Below, piece by piece: positions 11,130 through 22,500 of a stretch of DNA of 64,000 nucleotides (the stretch's first letter is position 1; the number at the start of each line of letters is the position of its first letter). This DNA comes from Hygrophila difformis (taxonomy: Eukaryota; Streptophyta; Magnoliopsida; Lamiales; Acanthaceae), in NCBI GenBank assembly GCA_030278955.1, contig JAOANR010000005.1, forward strand, positions 29,503,849 to 29,567,848, read 5' to 3'. The translations under genes and the position numbers were made by a program. A model generated the notes under the pieces. That model saw only the letters and a program-made list of their open reading frames with translations, ran no database searches and was not told the origin of the DNA.

Positions 11130-11615
11130 TGACATGGATGTCATGACACATGGCATCATGATTCCCTATTTCCCGGAAGGGCCGGTTTCAAAGGCACGAA
11201 TAAAGAAGTTTATTAATTCTGTCTCTTTATTTTTATTTCAGGAAGCAGATAAACTGGAGCCGAAGAAGGAGCCCAAATTGAAGCTGCTGATGCAGGCGGA
11301 CGAATACCGGAAGGGCCCGGGTGTCATTAATTTGGGACCCACCCCGTCCAGCTAAATCCGGAAGAAAGGAGACCTTCAGATGCACAAACAGATCAAAACA
11401 GCATAAGGAGGTCAACGGAGGGCCCCACAGCCGCCGCCGCCGTCGCCGCCGTCATCATCGGAGGTTCGCCGGAGCTCCGGTGAAGTCGCCGGAAGTTGGT
11501 CGGAATTTCGCCGGAAAGTCACCGGCACCGGTCAACGACCGGTCAACGTCGGAACAGTGTCGCCGGACTCAGTGGGCCCCATTCGGATGAAAGTTGGAGG
11601 TATTTCTTCATCTGT

Positions 11616-11890
11616 CGCGGAACAAGCCCCTTTGTCGCGGAGTTACCACTTTGTCGCGGAGTACCACTTTGTCGCGGAGTTACCTTTGTCGCGGAGTACC
11701 ACTTTGTGGCGGAGTTACCTTTGTCGCGGAGTTACCACTTTGTCGCGGAACCCCCTCTAGCGACAAGGAGAGAGAACAAGATAGAGAGAGAGACCTGGTC
11801 GCGGAACAACTTTGTCGCCGAACCACTTTGTCGCGGAACCCCCTTCCGCGACAAAACCCCCTTCCGCGACAAGTCCCTTCCGCGACACAG
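11616..11890 (+). repeat. U3 tandem array TGTCGCGGA, element B 5' LTR
   Basis: About ten units of 18-19 bp with the core TTTGTCGCGGA and the tail GTTACCAC or ACCCCC. They are followed by inverted copies (TTCCGCGACA) at about 11845-11890. The array lies upstream of the TATA box, where enhancer repeats of LTRs sit. The 3' LTR carries the same array at 27880-28154. The short ORFs across it are by-products of the repeat. Confidence 0.85.
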
Positions 11891-12077
11891 TCCAGCATCG
11901 CGACCAAGTATGCCTAGCGCCACAAGGAGAAGGCTCGAGCCAGAAGAACCCCTGTCGCGGTGCCTTGCTTCGCGACACGACCCTCTTAGCGACAAAGCTT
12001 ATCCAGTTTACTATTTCCTTGTATCCAGTTTGTTGAAAACATTGCTAGGGTTGTTTAATCTAGTTTTATGGGCTTCC

Positions 12078-12090
12078 TCTATATATATGG
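12078..12090 (+). promoter_or_regulatory. Element B LTR TATA box
   Basis: CTCTATATATATGG is the best core promoter in the LTR, downstream of the tandem array; the matching box in the 3' LTR is at 28342-28354. Transcription of the element would start about 30 bp further on. Confidence 0.75.
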
Positions 12091-12438
12091 GGTCCCCAAG
12101 CTTTTGTATTCACTTTGATATTTTTGAACAACTCATTTCATTGAATCAAAGTCACTTTTCTCTCTTGAGAGCCAACACTTGGTTCTCAACACTTTGTGAG
12201 TAAACCCTAGGTTCACCCACACCATTGAAGATTGGAATTTGCTTCAATGGCCTTATTGGAAGATGCACTCATGAAATCCATTTGTCTTGGGTAAATCTCA
12301 CTTCCCTTGGATTTACTTAGTCCCCTTCTTCCAAAAATTCCCCTATCCTTTTATTTTTCTTTATTTTGTGTTCTTGTTCATCTCCTTCATCCAAGGACCA
12401 ACTTAGCAAGCAAACCGATCCATGGCATCAATTTATTT

Positions 12439-12451
12439 TGGTATCAAAGCC
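12439..12451 (+). other. Element B primer binding site (tRNA-iMet variant)
   Basis: TGGTATCAAAGCC starts 11 bases after the LTR. It matches the initiator-Met primer site used by the other elements except for A instead of G at the ninth position. Confidence 0.88.
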
Positions 12452-14131
12452 ATTGTTTGCTAGTTGGTAGGATTTTCTTCACACACCCCCACTCCCCATT
12501 TGGAGCCACGTTCCATTTGGCAACCTAAAATCATCCATTTTCTAGGGGTTATAATGCCCAAATTTTTCCAAAACCTACATATTCCACCAAAAACTCCTCC
12601 AAAAACCCTAAAAAGAAGCATTCTGTCCACTTTTTCGAATTTCTGGTTTTGACTCCTTGAGATTTTGAGAAATCTGATCCAATATTCTTAATCCTCATCT
12701 CAAGAGCTTTCCATTGGCATAAGATTCATCCAAATCCGAGTTCGTATGCCAAAGTTATGTTCATTTGAAGATTCATGAGTGTTCTTCATGTTCTTCATCC
12801 AAAATCCAAAAATATCATATGTTTTGCTTTTTGATCCTTTGATTTTGTGTTTATATGTTTGTTTTCATGTGTTTGAACCTCAATGTATGGATGTTGCATC
12901 ATTCCTAAAGCATTTTGAGCATTGAACACAAGTTTGGTTGAACAAGTGCCTAGATTGCTAGCCATTTTCATAATCTGAACTTTTGGTGTTTGTTCCAAGT
13001 TGGGGTGAGCGACCTGCTATCGATCCAAGGGTCTGGTTTACACATTTTGGGTGTTAGGAATCGATTGGAAGTGGTTTCAAGGCGTTTGGAGCTCATTTGG
13101 TCGATCAAATCACAAAAACAAAAAAACTGCCACTGTGAGTCCGAATCTGCAGCAAACTTTGAATGTTCATAACTTCTTGAGTTCTATGAGTTTCTTGATG
13201 AATCTTCAACCATCTTCAAGAAAATTGAGTGCTGAATCCATAGCAATTTGAATCAAGTGTTTTGGACAAGTATTGACAAAGTTATGACCACTTTTGTACC
13301 AATTGCCCAAAAGCTGGCGACACCAGACAATGAGGGCGCGTGAGGGCGCGTGAGAACAGTAATAGTACCACTTTTGCATTATTTTGCCCCCTAACTCACC
13401 CTTAGTCGCTATCATATTGATCCCCTTTGTCCTTAGTACCGTTGGGAGGGATAAAAACCACCAAATTCACATAGTGCCAAATCTGCCAGCCTCCAAATCA
13501 ATTGGGATTGAGTGTTTTGATTATTGGGAAATATTTCCAAGTCTTTTGAGTGCAAAAGTGAGCCACCAACTTATATTTGGGATATTGGGACATATATTTT
13601 TAAGTAATACAATAAAGTGGATATCTGACTGGCACAATTGTTCCTCTGAACATAGTTCACGAACACCGAGTTGAAGTTCCGCCTATTATAAAGGCATTGG
13701 AATTCCTCTCATGAGTTGTGATACCTAGCCGAGAAGCCACTTGAGTATTATGACTTTTTCCCGAGTGTTATTTTTCTGTGAGCCTACTCATATATTTGGG
13801 ATCAATCAAGGACATAACCAATTTGGAAGGATTGTGAACGTTGATAGCAATAGCACTAATCATCAACTTGTGCTCAATTATCATTTGCATTGCATATCAC
13901 ATACATATCATAGCGTCCTTTGATTGAGTCGAGCACTTCATACTGCTTCGTGATTTGCGCGTCACAATTATTTCTCTTCTTTGCATCTAATTGGGTCATT
14001 GAGCAGGTGAATTTCGACAGTGGTGTCTGGGCCAAGGGACTGAAATCGAGAGGAATATCTGCGAGTTCACTCTACAGATTTCTGTTTATTTCTCTAACAT
14101 CTTATATCTATAAAATAATTTTATCTGTGAG
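12452..14131 (+). other. Element B untranslated leader
   Basis: About 1.7 kb without a supported gene. It carries recurring leader blocks: CACCGAGTTGAAGTTCCG (13662-13680), GTGATACCTAGCC...AAGCCACTTGAG (13718-13746) and TTTGATTGAGTCGAGCAC...TTTGCGCGTCAC (13919-13965), plus TTTGCATTGCATATCA (13884-13899). Versions of these are in the leaders of I/J, G, A, C or F. Confidence 0.7.
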
Positions 14132-17100
14132 ATGGCAGGACGCACTGAACCAACGATGTCTGATCTGATGGAAATGATGCGATCTCTGCATGAGACCAGT
14201 GCCAAGAAGACCGACATCGACACGCTTACTCAGTCTTTAAATATTAATTCTTCTAATATTGAAACTGTCAATAAGCGTGTTGAAGAAGTCAGTACTCGTG
14301 TTGATGAAATTGTTGATGATATTGCAGGTCGGGTACGATTCCAAAGTGAAGCAATTGAGAGGTTAGTCATGAACCGAGTCGAACGGAGATTGGAGGAAGC
14401 CTTCTTCCCTACTCCGTCACCACAGAACACGACACCTCAAAATGCTCCGTCTCAGAGTGCCACACCCCAGAATAACCCATCCACAATACCGGCAGTAGCG
14501 TCTACGCTCCCGAGAACTCTAGAAGAAGGAACTAGCGGAGTCTCCCGGGCCGATATGACAACTGCAGAGGAAGTCTTAGCCGAACAAGAACTGCAGTTTG
14601 GGGAATTTAACCGGAGTTTAGGTCCGCGATCCAGTGAACGACACCGTTTGCACCCACCATTGCAGGCCAATCCCACGGTTCGACCTGAGACTCCTGTAAC
14701 CGATCATTTAGCTATGCCTCCACCACCACCTGTCGGAGCACCTGTGCCGCCAAATGCGCCACCAGCAAGACACCGTTTGAACTTCGATCCAGCTGCTGAT
14801 TTTGAAGGAGAACCACGAATGGACGACAATCTGAAAAGCATTAAGTTCACCATACCTGCGTTCAAGGGGACGAGTGATCCTAATGAATTTCTCGATTGGA
14901 AACATTCGATGGAGATGATCTATAATTGCCATAACTACTCAGACTTCAAGAAGGTCCAGTTGGCCGTGACCGAATTCAAAGATTATGCACAGCTTTGGTG
15001 GAAGAAATACTGTTCTGATCTCCATACCGCGGGAAGAGCTCAAATAGCAGATTGGGAGCATTTATTGGATATCATGGAACATCGTTTTGTACCACATACC
15101 TATAAGCCAGATATGTACTTAAAATTAGTGGGTCTCCAACAAGGAAACAAAACTGTAGAAGAGTACTATCGTGAGATGGAAATGCTCATGATGAGGGCTC
15201 AAGTGAATGAGGAACCCCAAATCACTTTAGCCAGATTTGCCAAGTACCTGAGACCCGAAATCCATGAAGAAATGGAGATGAGGGGATACATCAACATCAC
15301 TGATCTGGTTAGGAAAGCTGCTAGGTATGAGGCACAACTGAAGAGGAAATCCCATCGCACCACTCCTGCAGGGCACTACAATTACAACCCCAACAAACCT
15401 TGGTTGATCCGACCACCGCCCAATTATCGACAGCCCCAGCAGCAGCCGCAACAGCAACAGGGTCGGGATCGACAGCGAGGAATTGATTTGGGACAAGCTT
15501 TCAAGGCCTACAATCAGGAGGAAAGAAACAAAGCTCCAGCTCCAGTTCAGGGAAGAGAGCAAAGGCCACCCGCCAGAGATGCACGAGACATTATTTGTTT
15601 CAAGTGCGGTAAAAAGGGTCATTATGCGACGACATGCAATAATCCGCCAAAGAGAGTGGCAGTACTCAATACTGGAGAGGATCAGAGACCAGTGGTTGAG
15701 ATTGAACCGGGTGTATTCAGGATCTATGACTCCGAAGATGAGCATGAATTTGAAGATCCTGAACTACAAGAGTACCATCAAGAAGAACCGGTCAATCCTG
15801 AAGTCGCACCTGAGGATGAGGAAGACGTGAATCTTTTAGTCTCTATGAGAGCATTAAATGCCGACAGAGGAACTGAAACCGCAGACAACGAACAAAGGGA
15901 GAATCTCTTTCATTGTCGTTGTACTATTTTAGGCAATCATGCTACTTTAATTGTTGATAACGGCAGTTGCACTAATGTTGTCAGTTTGTACGCTGCTCGC
16001 AGGTTACAACTGCCCGTTGAAGAACATCCCAAGCCATATCTCCTCCATTGGATGAACAACAGTGGAAAGACCAAGGTCACCCAACAGGCGTGGGTTCCCA
16101 TCACCAAAGGAACTTACTCTGAGAAGGTGTTATGCGACGTCGTCCCGATGAACGCATGCCACGTCTTGTTAGGCCGGCCGTGGTTATTCGACAAGGATGC
16201 CACTTATAGGGGCAAATCCAATGTTTTGTACTTTAAGCATGGACAAAAGGACTATTTGTTTAAGCCTCTGCCTGTAAAACTTGTAAGATTAGATCAGGAG
16301 AAGCTTAGGGCGAACATGGCAAAAGCGGAAGAGCTTGCCAAAGCCCTTGCCAAAGGCAAGGCCAAGGTGGGCCAGACCTCCGCAGAAGCAAGTAATGAAA
16401 GTCAGTGTCTGATACTGACCAAAACAGAATTCAAGCAAGCAACGCTAGAACCTGGCTTTGCAGGTCACTGTTTTCTTGCTTTAATTAAGCCCGATGAATC
16501 TGCTAGTAGAACTGTCAATATTGCACCTGAATTGTCTGAAAATTTTGCTAGGATGCTTGAACGCGACAAGGATGTATTTCCTGAAGAGGTGCCTGCCGGA
16601 CTGCCACCACTTCGAGGCGTGGAGCACAGAATCGACTTCATGCCCGGAGCCTCTATTCCTAACCGACCCGCCTACCGGATGAATCCTGAGGAAACGAAGG
16701 AAATTCAACGACAGGTTCAAGGACTGCTTGAGAAGGGCTGGGTTCGGGAAAGTTTATCACCGTGTGCCGTTCCAGTGCTATTAGTGCCAAAGAAGAATGG
16801 AGAATGGCGGATGTGCGTCGATTGCAGGGCTGTCAACGCCATCACTATCAAATACCGCCATCCTATTCCACGGTTGGACGACATGCTCGATGAGCTTGGT
16901 GGTGCAAGCTTATTTTCCAAGATCGATCTGAAGAGTGGCTACCATCAGATCCGGATGCAACCCGGAGACGAATGGAAAACTGCCTTCAAGACAAAATTCG
17001 GCCTTTACGAGTGGCTCGTGATGCCATTCGGCCTCACTAACGCACCTTCCACGTTTATGCGTTTGATGAACGAAACATTACGACAATTCATTGGCAAATT

Positions 17101-18827
17101 TGTTGTAGTATATTTTGATGATATCCTTGTTTATAGTTGCACTGAAACTGATCACATTGCTCATGTTCAACAGGTTCTGAACAAATTGCGAGAAGTGCGA
17201 CTGTATGCCAATTTCGAGAAATGCACCTTCTGTGTTCCAGAGGTGACGTTCCTTGGATTTGTGGTAGGCAAGGATGGGCTTAAGGGTGATGAATCAAAGA
17301 TCAGGGCAATTTCCGAATGGAAGTCGCCGACCAATGTGCACGAAGTCAGAAGTTTTCTAGGTCTAAGCGGATTCTTTAGGAGATTCGTCCCTCAATTCAG
17401 TGTGATTGCCGCCCCAATCACATCACTGCTCAAGAAAGAGAATCCTTTTAAGTGGGGGCCGGCACAACAGAAAGCCTTCGATGAACTTAAGGACAAACTG
17501 ACCCATGCACCGGTATTGGGATTGCCGAACTTCGAGCTGCCATTCGAAGTGCAAAGTGATGCATCGGGAACAGGAATGGGAGCTGTACTGTTGCAAGAAG
17601 GACGACCGATAGCATATTACAGCGAAAAGTTCAGTGGAGCTCAACTGAATTACTCCACTTATGACAAAGAATTATATGCCATCGTGCAAGCTTTAAGGAC
17701 ATGGCAACACTATCTCCGAGGCCGAGAGTTCATCATTCATACTGATCACGAGACACTTAAGCACATCAAGGTTCAAGGTCAGCTGAGCAAGAGACATGCC
17801 CGTTGGAGCACGTTTATTGAGACCTTCCCGTATGTGATCAAGTATAAGAAGGGCAAAGATAATGTGGTTGCAGATGCGTTGTCCCGAAGACTAGCGTTGG
17901 CATCATTCGCAACAATTAAGCTATTTGGATTTGAGCAAGTCAAGACTCAGTATGCCACTGATGAAGACTTCAAGGAAATTTTCAAGCTGACAGAACAGAA
18001 GGGGTACAAGGAGTACTGCCGCCTACATGGATTTCTCTATTACGGTAACAGGTTATGCATTCCAAGAGGATCCATTAGGGAGTTGCTGATTCAGGAGGCT
18101 CATGGGGGAGACCTCATAGGACACTTTGGAAAGCATGCAACTATGGGAGTACTTTCAGAAAAATTCTACTGGCCAGGAATGCAGAAACAGGTTTCTGACT
18201 ACATTGCCAAGTGTCTGGTCTGTCTGAAGGCCAAATCAACTGTGAAGCCTCATGGTTTGTACCAAGCGTTGCCTGTGCCCCAAGGACCCTGGCTGGACAT
18301 CTCGATGGACTTTGTACTTGGACTACCACGGACTGCTAGAGCTAAAGATTCCATCTTTGTGGTAGTAGACCGATTCTCGAAGATGGCACATTTTATTCCA
18401 TGTGCAAAGACCAATGATGCTCGACACATAGCCAAACTGTTCTTCAAGGAGGTGGTACGTCTTCATGGAGTACCTAAGACAATCGTATCTGATCGAGATA
18501 CAAAGTTTATGAGCTATTTTTGGAAAGGATTCTGGAGAGAGATGGGCACACAGCTACTGTTCTCAACATCTTACCATCCCCAGACTGATGGTCAAACGGA
18601 GGCAATCAACAGGGTACTGGGTAATCTGCTCAGAATTATCACATCCTCCAATTCAAAAAGCTGGGACGAATGTCTGCCACACATAGAGTTCGCATATAAC
18701 AGACACGTCCATAGTGCCACTCATGTATCTCCATTCGAAGTTGTGTATGGTTTTAATCCACTGACCCCAGTCGATCTCTTGCCTCTACCTTGTAGTGAGC
18801 ATCTTAACTTTAATGGCAGGGACAGGG
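14132..18827 (+). pseudogene. Element B gag-pol, 5' part up to the element C insertion
   Basis: Open frame from ATG 14132 (MAGRTEPT) covering 1565 codons plus one base before element C interrupts it. Domains: short coiled coil (about 15-80), proline-rich linker, Gag capsid-like region (about 235-400), glutamine-rich stretch, CCHC knuckle (C-F-K-C-G...H...C, about 488-502), protease D-N-G-S (about 607), reverse transcriptase with F-D-D (about 995), RNase H (about 1140), integrase zinc-binding region (about 1320) and D-D-E core (about 1390-1490). The frame runs on to a stop at 18883 inside element C's LTR, so a truncated protein without the integrase C-terminal domain would result. The missing 3' part is at 27036-27619 and is in frame once C and one TSD copy are discounted. 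Confidence 0.95.
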
Positions 18828-19593
18828 TGCCATGGATCTTTAGTTGGTCACTAACTTGCAAGAACACGAATAACAACGAATAGGAAAGGATAAGGAAGCA
18901 AACCACAACAAGAACCGAAGGGGGAAGCAACCAAAGGAGTAGAACCCGTGACCTCAACCCAATCCTCCAAGCTCGAGCCTTGATTTCGTAATCACAAGGA
19001 TGCTTCAAGCCCAAGTGATGAATGTTTCCCAACAAGCATTCAAAGGTGTGTGTGAGAGTGTTAGTAAACTCACAAGGATCTCTTTGAAGAGAGAAGTTAA
19101 AATGTTCATTCAAGCAAAAGGTGATGAAAGGGTGTGGGGGAGGACATATATATAGAGGTCCAAGCCCACAAGTACAAATTAAACAAGCCCATGAAAGTAT
19201 TAAACAACCAAGGAAAGGAAAATGACTTATACTATTACAGTAATATGTCTACTTTTTAAAATACTAGAGGTAGTAAATAATATCCGACCATCTTCTGACT
19301 TGTCCGTTAATTGCCCGACGGTGGTGGTGGCCGACCTCCGGTCAACTTCCGGCAAATAATCCGGCGATGGCTTTTTACTTGAAAATTGGGGAATCTAAGT
19401 GGGATTCCCTCCAGCTTCTTCCAACTTGATCATCAGCAATGCTTCCGGATAGCCCCCTTCTCCTTCGTTGATTTCAGACTTGAATTCCTCAGACTTGAGA
19501 AGGTTGGCAATCCAGTCCATGAATCTTTTAGCCCGGCTCCTGGAGCATGGTCCTTCCGGAATAAGTAACGCAGCAGATTTGGCCTCCACGCCA
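18828..19593 (-). repeat. Element C 3' LTR
   Basis: 766 bp, plus-strand edges TGCCATGGATC and CTCCACGCCA. On the minus strand it opens with 66 codons of the polyprotein tail (19593-19395), followed by a short CCGG-rich U3. The TATA box is at 19146-19155 (TATATATAGA in plus orientation). It has no TGTCGCGGA array. Confidence 0.96.
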
Positions 19594-22500
19594 TTCCCTC
19601 CCCCTTGAGAAGGTTGAGCCATCAACCGATCAAATTCTGCCTCGTCCTGCTCGAAGAGGGCAAGATCTGCAACATTAAACGTAGCATTAATTCCATACTC
19701 AGGAGGCAATTCTAATTTATAAGCATTGTCATTTATTTTCTCCAAAACACGAAATGGACCGTCCCCCCGTGGGGAAAGTTTGCCACGTCGCTTCAATGGG
19801 AATCTCTCCTTCCGCATGTGGAGCCAGACCCAATCCCCGGGCTTCAAGAGTAGTTTCTTTCGTCCTCGGTTGGCATACTTAGCATAAGTCTCCGCGGCCT
19901 TTTTCAGGCTTTCCTGGACATCCTTGTGAAGCTCCTTTATAGCTCGAGCCCTATCCCTGCCATTAACATTAAAATGCTCATTGCGTGGCAATGGCAGAAG
20001 ATCAACAGGGGTTAGTGGGTTGAAACCATAGACAATCTCAAAAGGTGACATATTAGTGGCACTATGGACATGTCTGTTATAAGCAAATTCAATATAAGGT
20101 AGACACTCATCCCAACTCTTGTAACTAGAAGTAGTTATAATTCGAAGCAGATTACCCAAAACTCTGTTGACGGCTTCGGTTTGCCCGTCTGTTTGAGGGT
20201 GATAAGCTGTAGAGAACAAGAGCTTCGTTCCAATTTCATGCCACAGAGATTTCCAAAAATAGCTAACAAACTTTGTGTCTCGGTCCGACACAATCGTCTT
20301 TGGGATCCCATGAAGACGCACCACTTCTTTGAAGAACAACTTGGCAATGTGGTGGGCGTCATTAGTCTTTGTGCAAGGAATGAAGTGCGCCATCTTGCTA
20401 AACCTGTCTACCACCACAAGAATTGAATCTTTGTTTCGTGCAGTTCGTGGTAGTCCCAGCACAAAGTCCATAGATAGATCAACCCATGGTCCCTCGGGAA
20501 TTGGTAGAGGCATGTATAACCCGTGTGGCTTGGACGTGGACTTGGCTTTCAGGCAAATGATACACTTGGAGATGAAGTCGTCCACATCTTTCCTCATTCC
20601 CGGCCAATAGAATCTCTCACTCAAAATTCCAAACGTGGCAGCCTGTCCAAAATGTCCCATAAGGTCCCCGCTGTGAACTTCTTTGATGAGTAAATCTCTA
20701 ACGGATCCCTTAGGAATGCACAGCCGGTTCTCATAATACAGAAATCCATTGAGTCTTGAAAACTCCTTGAACCCGTACTTCTCAGTTTCTGCCCAAATTT
20801 CCTTGAAGTCAGGATCAGTGGCATATTGATCCTTAATATGCTCGAAGCCAATCAAGTGAGTAGTAGCAATGGCCGCCAACGCCAGTCTGCGGGATAGGGC
20901 ATCAGCAACAACATTTTCCTTTCCCTTTTTGTACTTAAGCACATAGGGGAAAGTTTCAATAAAACCACTCCATCTGGCATGCCTTTTTCCCAACTGTCCT
21001 TGGTTTCGGATGTGCTTGAGGGTCTCATGATCTGTGTGAATGATGAACTCACGACCTCTCAAATAATGTTGCCACGTCTTAAGAGCTTGGACCACAGCGT
21101 AGAGTTCTTTGTCATACGTCGAATAGTTCAATTGTGCACCAGAGAACTTTTCACTGTGGTATGCCACTGGCTTTCCATTCTGCAATAAAACTGCACCCAT
21201 GCCTGTTCCTGATGCATCGCATTCTATCTCAAAGGGAAGATCAAAATCTGGCAGGGCTAGAACCGGTGCATGAGTCAGCTTTTCCTTCAGATTATCAAAA
21301 CTCTTTTGCTCAGAAGGCCCCCATTTGAAGATGAGTCCTTTCTTCAACAGAGAAGTAAGGGGCGCCGCAATCAGACTGAAATTTGGAACAAACCTCCTAA
21401 AGAAACCACACAACCCAAGAAATTGTCTGACATCGTGCACATTTGTGGGTGGTTTCCAATCAGAGATCGCCTTTATTTTCGAATCATCAACCTTAAGACC
21501 GCCACGTCCAACAATATATCCCAAGAATGAAAGCTCGGTTGCATGGAAAGTGCACTTCTCCTTGTTGGCATATAACTGAACTTCTCGCAACCTGTTAAGT
21601 ACCTGTTGGACATGAGACAGGTGGTCAGATTCATTAGCACTATAAACTAATATATCATCAAAATATACGACTACAAATTTATTTATGAAAGGGCGAAGTG
21701 TCTCATTCATAAGCCGCATGAATGTCGAAGGCGCGTTCGTCAGTCCAAATGGCATGACAAGCCATTCATAAAGTCCAAACTTTGTTTTGAACGCCGTCTT
21801 CCATTCATCTCCCGGTTGCATCCGGATTTGGTGATACCCACTTCGCAAATCTATCTTAGAAAATATGCTAGCATGTCCCAGCTCATCAAGCATATCATCC
21901 AAGCGAGGAATTGGGTGCCGGTACTTGATAGTAATTGCATTTACTGCTCGGCAATCTACACACATGCGCCATGATCCGTCCTTCTTGGGAACCAATAGAA
22001 CAGGTACCGCACATGGTGAGAGGCTCTCTCGGACCCATCCCTTGTTCACTAACTCTTGAACTTGGCGTTGCACTTCTTTTGTTTCCTCCGGATTCATGCG
22101 GTAGGCTGGGCGATTTGGAATTGAAGCGCCTGGTACGAAATCGATTTGATGTTCTATTCCGCGCAAAGGTGGTAAGCCCGCCGGGACTTCATCCGGGAAG
22201 ATATCAGAATTCTCCTCTAACATCCTGGAAAAATTAACAGGAATATCAAGTGCAGCAGTGCAAGTTCTATAAACATCATTAACAGGTTTTGCAAATGCAA
22301 TGAAACAGTAACCTGTTGAGCTTGGCTCGCGCAAAGATTGTTGGACTTCAGTTCTAGTCGTCAGGAGGCAAGGATTGGAAGAAGGCTCTTGAATGCAGAT
22401 AGCTTTCCCTTTGCTCTTGGCCTTCCTCTCCTCTTCATCTTTCTTCATATTTGACCGTAGAACCTCCTGATCCGCTCTAACTATCTTCACAGATAATGGT

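Larger units (their letters stand above)
11130..12427 (+). repeat. Element B 5' LTR
   Basis: 1298 bp from TGACATGGATG to GATCCATGGCA. Order: tail-coding segment (11130-11355), CCGG/CGCC-rich stretch (11420-11560), TGTCGCGGA array (11616-11890), TATA box CTCTATATATATGG at 12078-12090, then R-U5. Confidence 0.96.

Noticed and set aside
19740..19900. Chromodomain at the polyprotein C-terminus
   Set aside because: After the GDWVW and FNVADL segment there is only the polypurine-tract glycine stretch and the PEGPCSR tail; no aromatic-cage pattern was seen in any element.
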